Position numbers and translations under genes: made by a program. From Candidatus Acidiferrum typicum (GTDB lineage Bacteria; Acidobacteriota; Terriglobia; Acidiferrales; UBA7541), in contig JAOAPV010000005.1 in assembly GCA_025463055.1 (NCBI GenBank), positions 238,180-302,179 of the forward strand: a stretch of 64,000 nucleotides of DNA, read 5' to 3'. Positions 9,545 through 18,729 of the stretch are shown here, piece after piece. The notes below the pieces were generated by a model that was given only the letters and a program-made list of their open reading frames with translations, was not told the DNA's origin and did no database searches. Position 1 is the stretch's first letter. Each line of letters opens with the position of its first letter.

Positions 9545-12070
9545 CTACTCGCTAGCTGTAGTAAACGCGAGGCTCAGCAGGGTCTTTTGTTCCAGTTCAT
9601 GGGCTTTCGCAGAGCCGGTGGCGGGGCTGGCGCTTGGAGAACGCTTGATGGAGCGCATCTTCAGCCCCTTGCTCTGGACAAGCTGACCGATGCGCGGCAT
9701 AACGAAGAAGTGCGCGCCCATATTCTTTGGCTCTTCCTGAACCCAGACGACTTCGCGCGCGTTCGGATGTTCGTCGATTGCGGCGGCAATTTCCGGGCGG
9801 AGCAGCGGGTAAAGCTGATCGAGGAAGATAATCGCGGTGCTGGTGTCTTTGCGTCGACGACGCTCGGCGCGAAGCTCGTGCCCGACTTTGCCACTGGCTA
9901 TGAGGATGCGTTTGGCGTCCTGCACTTCGCGGTCGGGAACTACGGGTAGAAAGCGCGGGTGCGAGAACTCCTCGATGCTGGACGATGCGTCGGGATGGCG
10001 AAGCATGCTTTTCGGGGTGAATACAATGAGCGGCTTGCGCCACGGACGACGAACTTGCCTACGCAGCAGGTGAAAATATTGCGCGGCGGTGGAAGGCTGG
10101 CAGATCTGCATGTTTTCTTCGCCGGCGAGCTGCATAAAGCGCTCGATGCGTGCGCTGGAATGCTCCGGACCCTGGCCTTCGTAGCCGTGCGGAAGAAGCA
10201 TGACCAGGCCAGAGGGGAGATCCCATTTGTCTTCACCGGCGCTGATGAATTGGTCGATGATGACCTGCGCGCCGTTCGCGAAATCGCCGAACTGCGCTTC
10301 CCACAAAACTAAGGCTTCGGGGTAATCCCGGCTGAAACCGTATTCGAAACCGACGCAGCCCGCTTCGGAGAGCGAGGAATTGTGAATTTCACAAAAGGGC
10401 TGATTTGGCGCTAGGTGCGCGAGGGAGCAATATTCTTCTTCCGTTTCGGTGTCGACCAGCATGGCATGGCGCTGATTGAACGTGCCGCGCTCGGTATCCT
10501 GTCCCGTTAAGCGGACCGGGTTTCCTTCCAGCAGCACGGAACCAAAGGCAAGCGCCTCCGCGAAGCCGTAATCAACGGCGCGCTTACCATGCCCCATCTC
10601 AGCCCGCTGCTCGAGCAGCTTGGCAATTTTGGGATGCACGTGAAAACCTTCCGGAACACGGACGAGGGCATCGGTGATTTCCGCTAATTTTTCGGGACTC
10701 AAGCCGGTATCGGCCTCGTAGTCCGGCTTAAATCGGCCGCGATGATAAGCCGACCAATATTCAGGGAGCTGCCGCAGTTGAGGGATTTTTTTGGTCGCGC
10801 GGGCCTTGGTTTGCTCTTCTTCGTATTCCTTGCGGACGTTCTCAACAATTTGCATGGGCTGCACGCCAATACGCTCGGAATAAATGCGCCAGAGCGGCGG
10901 ATGATTCTTGATGCGGTCGTAGAGGCGCGGCTGCGTAATCGTTGGGTCATCCACTTCGCTGTGACCGTGGCGGCGATAGCCGATAAGGTCGACCACAACG
11001 TCGCTGCCAAATTGCGCTCGATATTCGGCGGCTAGCTTTCCCACACGCACGACGGCATCGGGATCCTCGCCATTGACGTGGAAGACGGGAACGGATTGGC
11101 GCTTGGCAATGTCAGAGGCGAAGCGGGACGAATGCTCCTGCTGCGGGCGCGTGGTGAAGCCGATTAAATTGTTGACGATGATATGGACCGTGCCGCCCAC
11201 GGTGTAAGCCGGAAGGTCAGCAAGATTGAGCGTTTCCGCCCAAATACCCTGGCCGGCGAAAGCGGCGTCGCCGTGCATCACGATCGGAACGACTTTGCTG
11301 GCGCTGTCGGCACCGTAACGCGTTTGTTTCGCGCGAACCCTGCCAATGGCCACTGGGTCGACCGCTTCTAAATGGCTCGGGTTGGACACGAGGTGGATGC
11401 CGATTTCCTTACCTGCGGAGGTGACATATGTGCCGGTTGCGCCGACGTGATACTTCACGTCACCGGCGCCGAGCACGCTGCGCGGGTCAACGTCCTCGAA
11501 TCCGGCGACGACTTCGTGCGGTGGCTTGCAGGCAGCATGAACCATCACGTTGAGGCGGCCGCGATGGCTCATGGCCATGACGGATTCAACGGCGCCGTGC
11601 TCGCCCACCGTGTCCAGAATGGAATCGAGGAGAGGGATCAGAGCAGTCACGCCTTCCAGGGAAAACCGCTTGGTTCCTAGATAGCGAGATTGCAGGACTT
11701 GCTCGAACAGGTCGGCACGGATCAGGCGTTCCAAAACCTTTTTCCGATCGACTTCGCCGGCAGGGCCCTCGAGGCGCTCCGCAATCCATTGGCGGCGTTC
11801 CGGCTGGGGAAGGTGCATGAACTCGGCGCCAATCGTTCCGCAATAGATGCGGCGGGCTTCTTCGGCAGCCTCACCGATCAGCCCTTGCAGATCGGGTTGG
11901 GGAAAAGGCCCGAAAAAGCCGAGCGGATCAAGATTGGCTTCATTGTAGCCCCAGCGGCGAAACGTGTCGACGATGCGCTCGCGCTCTGCTGCGCTGCTAA
12001 CCGAGGATTTCTTGCCCGCTTTGGGTGCTTTCGCGGGACGATCTGCTTCTAATGTCGTTCTGTTACCCAT
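9545..12070 (-). CDS. sucA: 2-oxoglutarate dehydrogenase E1 component
   Basis: ESVMAMSHRGRLNVMVHAACKP, GDAAFAGQG, VVDLIGYRRHGHSEVDDPTITQP, LLPHGYEGQGPEHSSARIERF. Confidence 0.96.
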   Translation of the reverse strand: MGNRTTLEADRPAKAPKAGKKSSVSSAAERERIVDTFRRWGYNEANLDPLGFFGPFPQPDLQGLIGEAAEEARRIYCGTIGAEFMHLPQPERRQWIAERLEGPAGEVDRKKVLERLIRADLFEQVLQSRYLGTKRFSLEGVTALIPLLDSILDTVGEHGAVESVMAMSHRGRLNVMVHAACKPPHEVVAGFEDVDPRSVLGAGDVKYHVGATGTYVTSAGKEIGIHLVSNPSHLEAVDPVAIGRVRAKQTRYGADSASKVVPIVMHGDAAFAGQGIWAETLNLADLPAYTVGGTVHIIVNNLIGFTTRPQQEHSSRFASDIAKRQSVPVFHVNGEDPDAVVRVGKLAAEYRAQFGSDVVVDLIGYRRHGHSEVDDPTITQPRLYDRIKNHPPLWRIYSERIGVQPMQIVENVRKEYEEEQTKARATKKIPQLRQLPEYWSAYHRGRFKPDYEADTGLSPEKLAEITDALVRVPEGFHVHPKIAKLLEQRAEMGHGKRAVDYGFAEALAFGSVLLEGNPVRLTGQDTERGTFNQRHAMLVDTETEEEYCSLAHLAPNQPFCEIHNSSLSEAGCVGFEYGFSRDYPEALVLWEAQFGDFANGAQVIIDQFISAGEDKWDLPSGLVMLLPHGYEGQGPEHSSARIERFMQLAGEENMQICQPSTAAQYFHLLRRQVRRPWRKPLIVFTPKSMLRHPDASSSIEEFSHPRFLPVVPDREVQDAKRILIASGKVGHELRAERRRRKDTSTAIIFLDQLYPLLRPEIAAAIDEHPNAREVVWVQEEPKNMGAHFFVMPRIGQLVQSKGLKMRSIKRSPSASPATGSAKAHELEQKTLLSLAFTTASE

Positions 12071-12153
12071 AAACTCGTTCCTGCAAACCTCTATTTTGCC
12101 ACAGAAAGCCCGAGCGGCGCTTTTTGCACTTGCTGATGTTAGCCAAAATGCAA

Positions 12154-14775
12154 TTAAAGGTTACGCACAACCGATTCGAGCGTTTGCGCGATTTCGTCTG
12201 GCGGAGTCGCGAGCGCGAAGGTGACCGGTGGCCCGATGCGCATTGTGATCTCACCGCGGCGCGCCAGGCGGCGGCCCTCGCGCTTCATCTGCCACACGCC
12301 ATCCATGCGTATGGGCACAATCGGGATGCGAAGATTTTCTGCCAGCAGGCCCATGCCTGAGTGAAACGGCTGCATCTCGCCAGTTTCGTTCTTGGTGATT
12401 TCGCCTTCGGGAAAGACCAGGACGCTGTAGCCCCGGTCGACGGATTCGCCCGCGTAGCGGAAACTCTCGCGAAACCCTGAAAATCTGGGCAACGGGAAGA
12501 CATTGAACAGAGCAATGATCAGCCAGTAGCCCAGCTGATACGCCCAGCGCTTGGCGAAGAACCACTCTCGGGGAGGCCGCCACATGCTGTGCAGGGTTTC
12601 TCCGCCGATGGCAGTGGCGAGACGATTGCGAAAACGCGGCGGCAACGCGGCAAGGACGAGTCCGATATCGGCTCGGCGGGTGACGTGATTGCAGATGACG
12701 AGAAGCGGGCCGCGCAGATCCTTGAGATGATCGCGGCCGACAATTTTTGGATGGGCGAGGATTTGCGTGGAGGGCCAGACCAACCCGTAGTAAACGGCCA
12801 GGCGCATCCAGCGCACAGCCTCGCGTTGTGCCCAGCGCGGGAAACTGTATTCGGTGCGGCGAGTTGCCGGATCATGCAAAAGCCGCTGCACGTCGCCGAC
12901 AGTTTTAGCATTGGCGAACGCGGTTTCGTTTAGCTCGGTCTGGTAACGTTGCTCTAGTGCGCTCATTAGCTCGACGCGGTCCAGGGAACTGAGGTTAAGG
13001 TCGCGCTCCAGATCTTGCGAGCCATCATGCCTCGCAAGGCTTGCGACGATGTTGGATACGCCGTCGGTTGATTCTGACGAAAGGCGCCCGCCACGACTGG
13101 TGGCCGCTACGGCAGCCGGTTCATCGTTTTGTGGTGCGCCGGAAAGTTTTGTAGCCACGGCGGCGATCGCGGCTAATTTCGGCTTGCCTGTTGGAGTGCG
13201 GGGAAAATCGGGTTCAGGCCAGATGATCCAACGCCGTATGCGCTGATATTCCGCCAAAGAATTGTTGGCACCTTCGATGGCGAGCCGCGCGGCTGCTTCG
13301 TCCCCATCGCGTAACAGGAGAGCGGCGAACGGTTCGGCGTTCCCGTTGCGATCGAGGGGAATAACTACGGCGTCGCGAACGGCGAGTTGTTTGCGGAGCG
13401 CGGTTTCGAGATCCTCCGGATACACGTTGAGGCCGGCGGGAGTTACGATGACGCTTTTCTTGCGGCCGCGAAAGCGCAGGTTGCCTTGGGCATCGAGCTC
13501 GCCGAGGTCGCCGGTGCCCAGCCAGCCCCCGTTTTCTTCAGTCGCGCCTGAATCCTGTAGTGTGCCCTTTTGCCAATAGCCTCTGGCGACGTTTTCTCCG
13601 CGGACCAGGATCTCGCCATCTTCCCCGAGCCGGAATTCGCGCCCAGGCAAGACTTTGCCGATGGAACCCTGCGCGGCGCGGAACGGATGATTGAGACTGA
13701 TAAGCGAAGCCGTTTCTGTCATGCCGTAGCCTTGCACTACGGCGTAGCCCAGGCGCTTGAAGAATTCTTCGGTCTCCGCGGAGAGGGCTGCGCCTCCGGA
13801 GATGAATGCCCAAAATTTCCACCCGAAGCGGCGGCGGACGCGGCGGAACATCCAGGCGCGGCGAAGAAATTTTCGGCCGTTCGCGGCGGCGAACGTGCGC
13901 TCAAACCATTCGACTTCACCGAGCGCTGCAAGGTCGCGCAGGATGCCGTTGCGCAGCAGATCAAGCATGTGAGGAACGGTAATCAGCGCTGTGGCGCGCT
14001 CGCGTTTGACCGTGCGGATCACTTCTGAGGCGTTTGGGGATGGCTCGAAGACTACTGCGGCGCCGAGCAGCGGCGGAACGAACAGCGCCATGAATTGGCC
14101 GAAAACGTGGCTGATGGGCACCAGAGTTACAAAGCGGAGGGGATGAAGCCAGCGTTCGTACTTGCGGTAGGGCACAATTCCACGCTCGAGCGGCTCGAGA
14201 TTCGCCAGAAAATTGCCATGGGTTAGGACGACGCCACGCGGCTCGGCGGTGGTGCCTGAGGTGAACAGGATCTGCGCGACGTGATTGCGGGTGATGGGCT
14301 CGTCGGCGAGGGATTGGCAGATGTGAGGAGGCATTGCGTGAGGATCGCGAACAGTTACCGTGATGTACGCCTCGCGTGACCTGTCCGGTAAATCCTCCAG
14401 GTTCAAGGCTGGAATGGCAGCGGCGAGGATAGGTTTTCCCCTCGAGGCTATGACCACCTTGGTGGATGTTTCACGTGCAACACGTGCGGCGAAGTCGGGT
14501 GTGGCGCCGTCATCAATCGGCACCACGACCGCTCCTCGCAGGAGGCAGCCCCAGAAGGCCGCGATCCATTCGGCGCAGTTCGGTCCCCAAATGACGACAC
14601 GGTCGCCAGTTCGGACGCCATTTTGTTTTAGGTCGTGTGCAAGGCGTAAGGCGATTTTTGCGAGATCAGCGTAGGTCCACGACTCGCGTCGATAGCCGCG
14701 ACGCTGGATTGCGGCGATATCTTTGCTTTGCCGGTGGAAATCATCGAAGAGCGAGAGGAGGTTGGGTCGCGACAT
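12154..14775 (-). CDS. Fusion: AMP-dependent acyl ligase - acyl carrier domain - PlsC-like acyltransferase
   Basis: LFTSGTTAEPRGVVLTHGN; GYGMTETASL; LNLSSLDRVELMSALEQRY (ACP-like); VICNHVTRRADIGLVLAALP...VFPEGEIT (acyltransferase). Start at MSRPNLLSLF. Confidence 0.9.
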   Translation of the reverse strand: MSRPNLLSLFDDFHRQSKDIAAIQRRGYRRESWTYADLAKIALRLAHDLKQNGVRTGDRVVIWGPNCAEWIAAFWGCLLRGAVVVPIDDGATPDFAARVARETSTKVVIASRGKPILAAAIPALNLEDLPDRSREAYITVTVRDPHAMPPHICQSLADEPITRNHVAQILFTSGTTAEPRGVVLTHGNFLANLEPLERGIVPYRKYERWLHPLRFVTLVPISHVFGQFMALFVPPLLGAAVVFEPSPNASEVIRTVKRERATALITVPHMLDLLRNGILRDLAALGEVEWFERTFAAANGRKFLRRAWMFRRVRRRFGWKFWAFISGGAALSAETEEFFKRLGYAVVQGYGMTETASLISLNHPFRAAQGSIGKVLPGREFRLGEDGEILVRGENVARGYWQKGTLQDSGATEENGGWLGTGDLGELDAQGNLRFRGRKKSVIVTPAGLNVYPEDLETALRKQLAVRDAVVIPLDRNGNAEPFAALLLRDGDEAAARLAIEGANNSLAEYQRIRRWIIWPEPDFPRTPTGKPKLAAIAAVATKLSGAPQNDEPAAVAATSRGGRLSSESTDGVSNIVASLARHDGSQDLERDLNLSSLDRVELMSALEQRYQTELNETAFANAKTVGDVQRLLHDPATRRTEYSFPRWAQREAVRWMRLAVYYGLVWPSTQILAHPKIVGRDHLKDLRGPLLVICNHVTRRADIGLVLAALPPRFRNRLATAIGGETLHSMWRPPREWFFAKRWAYQLGYWLIIALFNVFPLPRFSGFRESFRYAGESVDRGYSVLVFPEGEITKNETGEMQPFHSGMGLLAENLRIPIVPIRMDGVWQMKREGRRLARRGEITMRIGPPVTFALATPPDEIAQTLESVVRNL

Positions 14776-14991
14776 GAGCTTGCCTTCGAGCTTGGATTTC
14801 AGTTTACGCCTGGCGGGGCCCGAACTGGTGAGAGGCGCGCCTATCAGCACGGACGGCGCGCGCGGTGGCACACATCTGAAAAGAGGCGGCCCTTCGAGGC
14901 TTAGGGTAAACGCACGTCAAAAAGGCACGTGGCGTGCCAGTCAGGAACATCGCTGCGGTTCGCTCAAAAACGAATGGCGGCGAATTGCGAC

Positions 14992-15033
14992 ATTGTCGTC
15001 TACAATAGAGGTTGTCGTTTACAATAAAAGAGG
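14992..15033. repeat. Imperfect tandem duplication containing two TACAAT hexamers, upstream of hpnH
   Basis: TTGTCGTCTACAATAGAGG followed by TTGTCGTTTACAATAAAAGAGG. Confidence 0.8.
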
Positions 15034-15084
15034 CTGAGGGGCCGGTTCGCTGTTCCCCTGCCAATTCGGAGATAAGCAGGCTCG

Positions 15085-16212
15085 ATGCCCGTACCGATAT
15101 CACAAGCTTGGACCGTTGCAACCTATGTGCTGAAGCAGAAGGTGAGCGGGCGGAAGCGCTACCCGTTTGTATTGATGCTCGAGCCGCTGTTTCGCTGCAA
15201 TCTGGCTTGCGCAGGTTGCGGCAAAATTCAGTACCCGCCGCATATCCTGAAAAAGGAATTGACGCCCGAAGAGTGCTTCAAGGCAGTGGATGAGTGCGGG
15301 ACGCCCATGGTTTCCATTCCCGGCGGCGAACCGCTGATGCACTCGCAGATCGACAAGATTGTCGAAGGGCTGGTCGCCCGCAAGAAATACATTTATCTCT
15401 GCACGAACGCACTCTTGCTAAAAGAAAAGCTGGATCTCTTTAGGCCCAGCAAATACCTGACTTTTTCAGTGCACATGGACGGGCAGCGCGAACACCATGA
15501 TTTTTCGGTGTGCCGCGAGGGCGGGTATGATCTCGCGATGGAGGGCATCAAGGAGGCCGTAAAGCGCGGTTTCCGGGTGACCACCAATACCACGCTGTTC
15601 GATGGCGCCGATCCCAATAGCGTCCGCGCGTTCTTCGACGAAATGATGGAGCTGGGCGTCGAGGGCATGATGCTCTCTCCCGGCTATTCCTACGATAAAG
15701 CGCCGGACCAGAAGCACTTCCTGGGACGAGCGCGAACCCGTAGGCTTTTCCGCGCCATCCTTTCCAACCGCAAGAAGAGCTGGCAGTTCAATCAATCGGC
15801 CCTTTTCCTCGAATTTTTGATGGGCAAGCAACAATACAAGTGCACGGCGTGGGGGATGCCGACATACAACATCTTCGGCTGGCAGAAGCCCTGCTATCTG
15901 CTGCAAGATGGCTACGTGGACTCGTTCCGAGAATTGCTGGAGACGACGGAGTGGCAGAATTACGGCACAGAGTCTGGAAACCCGAAGTGCGCCAATTGCA
16001 TGGTGCACAGCGGCTACGAAGCGAGCGCGATGGATCATACGTTTAGCGGATTGCGCGGACTCTGGGCTGCAACGAAGGCCACTTTCTCAGGTGTGTACAA
16101 AGACCCCGATGCTTTGTCCCTGCTGAATGAGCCTGTTAACCCTGTGCACGCCTACAACCCACTGGTGCAGATTAACTCCGGCAAGGCACAGCTTGAGGAG
16201 ACGCGCGCGTGA
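15085..16212 (+). CDS. hpnH: Hopanoid biosynthesis-associated radical SAM protein HpnH
   Basis: MPVPISQAWTVATYVLKQKVSGRKRYPFVLMLEPLFRCNLACAGCGKIQYP...IPGGEPLMH. Confidence 0.96.
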   Translation: MPVPISQAWTVATYVLKQKVSGRKRYPFVLMLEPLFRCNLACAGCGKIQYPPHILKKELTPEECFKAVDECGTPMVSIPGGEPLMHSQIDKIVEGLVARKKYIYLCTNALLLKEKLDLFRPSKYLTFSVHMDGQREHHDFSVCREGGYDLAMEGIKEAVKRGFRVTTNTTLFDGADPNSVRAFFDEMMELGVEGMMLSPGYSYDKAPDQKHFLGRARTRRLFRAILSNRKKSWQFNQSALFLEFLMGKQQYKCTAWGMPTYNIFGWQKPCYLLQDGYVDSFRELLETTEWQNYGTESGNPKCANCMVHSGYEASAMDHTFSGLRGLWAATKATFSGVYKDPDALSLLNEPVNPVHAYNPLVQINSGKAQLEETRA

Positions 16213-16655
16213 GCGCTCCCACGCATGCCGAGCGCCATGCCACGGCAAATGCCGCGCTTGACCCGGAAAAGCTGGAAGTGGCGCCGGGAACCGTTCACGA
16301 AAGCGTGGAAGGTTGGGTGCCGGACGTTGCAACGGAAAGCGAACTGCGCGAGGCGTTGGAAAAGGCGTTCGATTTTCGCGGTGACGTTGCCATCACCAAG
16401 AAAGATGGTAGCAAAATTGAGGGTTACATTTTTGACCGCGTGACCGGCGCGACTCTGGAGAGCTCCTTTGTTCGTGTCTTGCCACGCGATTCCAACCAGC
16501 GGGTTAAAATTTCCTATGCCGAAATCGCGGCACTAGCGTTTTCCGGACGCGATCCAGCCGCAGGTAAGAGCTGGGAAGCGTGGGTGCGCAAATACTGGGA
16601 GAAAAAGTCCTCGGGAGAGGGCAATTTGACCATCCAGCCAGAGTCCCTCGAATAG
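16209..16655 (+). CDS. Conserved hypothetical protein translationally coupled to hpnH
   Basis: GTGA overlap with hpnH stop; ...RGDVAITKKDGSKIEGYIFDRVTG...FSGRDPAAGKSWEAWVRKYWEKK. Confidence 0.85.
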   Translation: MSAPTHAERHATANAALDPEKLEVAPGTVHESVEGWVPDVATESELREALEKAFDFRGDVAITKKDGSKIEGYIFDRVTGATLESSFVRVLPRDSNQRVKISYAEIAALAFSGRDPAAGKSWEAWVRKYWEKKSSGEGNLTIQPESLE

Positions 16656-16764
16656 GTGATTGGCTTCATTTTTCTTCAATCCCGTAATATAAAATGCGAC
16701 GTAAGTCTATTGTCAACAGTCATTTACGGCAAGGTGGCCGAACCAAATCCAAGCTGGCTCCGCG

Positions 16765-16793
16765 TGGACAAACTAGGGTTTTCGTGGTATGAT
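16765..16793 (+). promoter_or_regulatory. Predicted sigma70-type promoter upstream of cold-shock gene
   Basis: TGGACA (16765-16770), 17-nt spacer, TATGAT (16788-16793). Confidence 0.6.
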
Positions 16794-16841
16794 TTTTACC
16801 AGCGTTTGTTGCTCTTGTATTACCTTTTGACTCGTTCAATA

Positions 16842-16873
16842 GGCTGCAAGGACAAACTTTGCGGCCTTTTTTT
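16842..16873 (+). terminator. Rho-independent terminator/attenuator in cold-shock gene leader
   Basis: GGCTGCAA / TTGCGGCC stem (one G-U wobble), 7-T run at 16867-16873. Confidence 0.7.
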
Positions 16874-16980
16874 GCGGGCTGGAGGATGTCACGGCGCTTG
16901 GGATCCAAGGCGTTCACCGCTAGGCGACCAGGAAACGGACCAAGAGAAGCAATGCAATCTCAAACTCGAGGTCGGCAGCA

Positions 16981-17187
16981 GTGTCAAAGGAACAAGGAAC
17001 AGTGAAGTGGTTCAATGCCTCAAAGGGTTATGGCTTCATCCAGCGGCAAACCGGGGAAGATGTTTTCGTACACTTCTCCGCGATTATGATGGATGGCTAT
17101 AAGTCGCTGAACGAGGGGCAAGCTGTTGAGTTTGAAGTGACCAAAGGTCCTAAGGGCCTTCAGGCGGAGAACGTAACGAGTCTCTAA
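16981..17187 (+). CDS. Cold-shock protein (CspA family), GTG start
   Basis: [32 protein letters not shown]...[17 protein letters not shown]. Confidence 0.96.
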   Translation: MSKEQGTVKWFNASKGYGFIQRQTGEDVFVHFSAIMMDGYKSLNEGQAVEFEVTKGPKGLQAENVTSL

Positions 17188-17198
17188 CCTGTGAATTC

Positions 17199-17240
17199 GG
17201 GTGCTTTGGCTTACCGGCCGAGGCACCCACCAAAAATTTT
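17199..17240 (+). terminator. Likely terminator downstream of cold-shock gene
   Basis: 12-bp stem GGGTGCTTTGGC / GCCGAGGCACCC (with G-U pairs) then ACCAAAAATTTT; weak T tract. Confidence 0.55.
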
Positions 17241-17274
17241 AATCCGCGTCGAGTGAGTGGTCCAGGAGGACGTT

Positions 17275-17541
17275 GTGCAATCAATGCAAGAAGGACAGAC
17301 AATCAAACACGATGTGTACGGCCTGGGAATCGTAACCGCTTCAGACCAGGAGCGTACTTCGGTTGATTTCGATGATCATGGGCCAAAGCTGTTCGTCACC
17401 AGCATGATGACGGCGGAGCTCATTGGCGAAGCCCCCGCCACGCCCCCGAAGACAAAGAGGCGCCGCAAGGCTTCCACTGCCGCAAAAGCCGCTAAAGCTG
17501 CAAAGAAAGTCGCTGCTGTCGCTGCAACTAGCCGTTCGTAG
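17275..17541 (+). CDS. Small protein with compact N-terminal domain and K/A-rich C-terminal tail
   Basis: AGGAGG 5 nt before GTG 17275 (ATG 17284 is an alternative); MQEGQTIKHDVYGLGIVTASDQERTSVDFDDHGPKLFV...KTKRRRKASTAAKAAKAAKKVAAVAATSRS. Confidence 0.85.
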   Translation: MQSMQEGQTIKHDVYGLGIVTASDQERTSVDFDDHGPKLFVTSMMTAELIGEAPATPPKTKRRRKASTAAKAAKAAKKVAAVAATSRS

Positions 17542-17647
17542 TACCTCCCTGCCTTTCGAACGAATCCCTGCGCCCTTTATGGCGCTGGGGTGTTTCTAAA
17601 GACGACGGCGAAACCGGCCGGCGCGATCTTGTGCTAACGTTTGTTCA

Positions 17648-17875
17648 ATGAAACGCGTACTGATGATTGCAGGCGTCGTGTTGATACTGCTTGGCATCGC
17701 TGCAGTTTTGCATCCTACTTACACCTATCACCAGCAGCAGCAAGTGGCAAAAATCGGTTCCTTTCAGGCCACGGTCGACGAAGAAAAGACCGCGCAAGTC
17801 CCCGTTGCCGCCACCGCCGCGCTCCTTGTCGCGGGATTGGCTCTCGTTTTAATCGGAGCCAGGGCCAAGTCGTAA
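17648..17875 (+). CDS. Small two-TM membrane protein (DUF3185-like)
   Basis: MKRVLMIAGVVLILLGIAAVLHPTYTY...VAATAALLVAGLALVLIGARAKS. Confidence 0.75.
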   Translation: MKRVLMIAGVVLILLGIAAVLHPTYTYHQQQQVAKIGSFQATVDEEKTAQVPVAATAALLVAGLALVLIGARAKS

Positions 17876-18658
17876 TGTTCCGCACCGTCGGCCCAAGCAC
17901 GCTTTCCCTTTAGCAATGTGCGCGCGTCCTACTACGACGAAACCCGCGAGCAGATCGAGGGCGTGTGGGACAAGCTCGGCTATCGCAAAGTGGGCGTCAT
18001 TTATCCGGAAGACGCCTTCGGAACAGCAGTGCTAGGCGGAGTCACCGAAGCGCTCAAGGCGCATGGCGCGCAGCCGGTTAAAGTTGGTTCGTACGAGCGG
18101 CAAACCGCGAATGTGGGCGGCGCGATTGATACGGTACGCGCGGCGAGCCCGCAAGCCGTTGTCATTGTCGGTCCCCCCAACACAGTTGCCCCGATCTTGA
18201 AACAATCGCACGCCAAGAACTGGAGGCCGCTGTTCCTTACGGTTTCCTTTGTGGGCACGGATGAGCTAATTCTGGACGCCGGCGATGACGCTGAAGGAAT
18301 AGTGATCACGCAGGTGGTGCCGCCTTACTACCTCACCGACCTGAAGGGCGTGGCCCTGTACCGGCGCACCCTATCGAAATACGCTCCTTCCTCGCGGCCC
18401 AATTTCGTGAGCCTTGAGGGCTTTGTGGATGCAATGGTGATCGTGGAAGGGCTGAAACGTGCCGGTAAAGAGTTGACGCGGGAAGGACTAGTTCACAACA
18501 TCGAGTCCATCCACCAACAGGACCTGGGGCTCGGTCCGCAGCTCAAGCTGAATTATTCGGCCAAGTCGCATAAGGGTTTTGATCACGTGATTCCGACCGT
18601 AGTGCGCGGCGGCCGCGCCGTGCCATTCACCGACTGGTCCACCACCGTCGGCAAGTAG
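17876..18658 (+). pseudogene. N-terminally truncated branched-chain amino-acid-type ABC substrate-binding protein (track ORF 17918..18658)
   Basis: Begins mid-domain (RFPFSNVRASYYDETREQIEGVWDKLGYRKVGVIYPEDAFG); no signal peptide or N-terminal lobe; frame opens right after the preceding stop. Confidence 0.75.
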
Positions 18659-18729
18659 TCTGTAGGAAGTGAACGGCGACCAGCACGTTACGGACGGCGG
18701 TATCCCGCAATTCGCTAGTTAGACCTATT

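Noticed and set aside
16656-17102. 148-aa ORF spanning the csp leader
   Set aside because: Overlaps csp out of frame and contains the predicted promoter and terminator; no domain signal.
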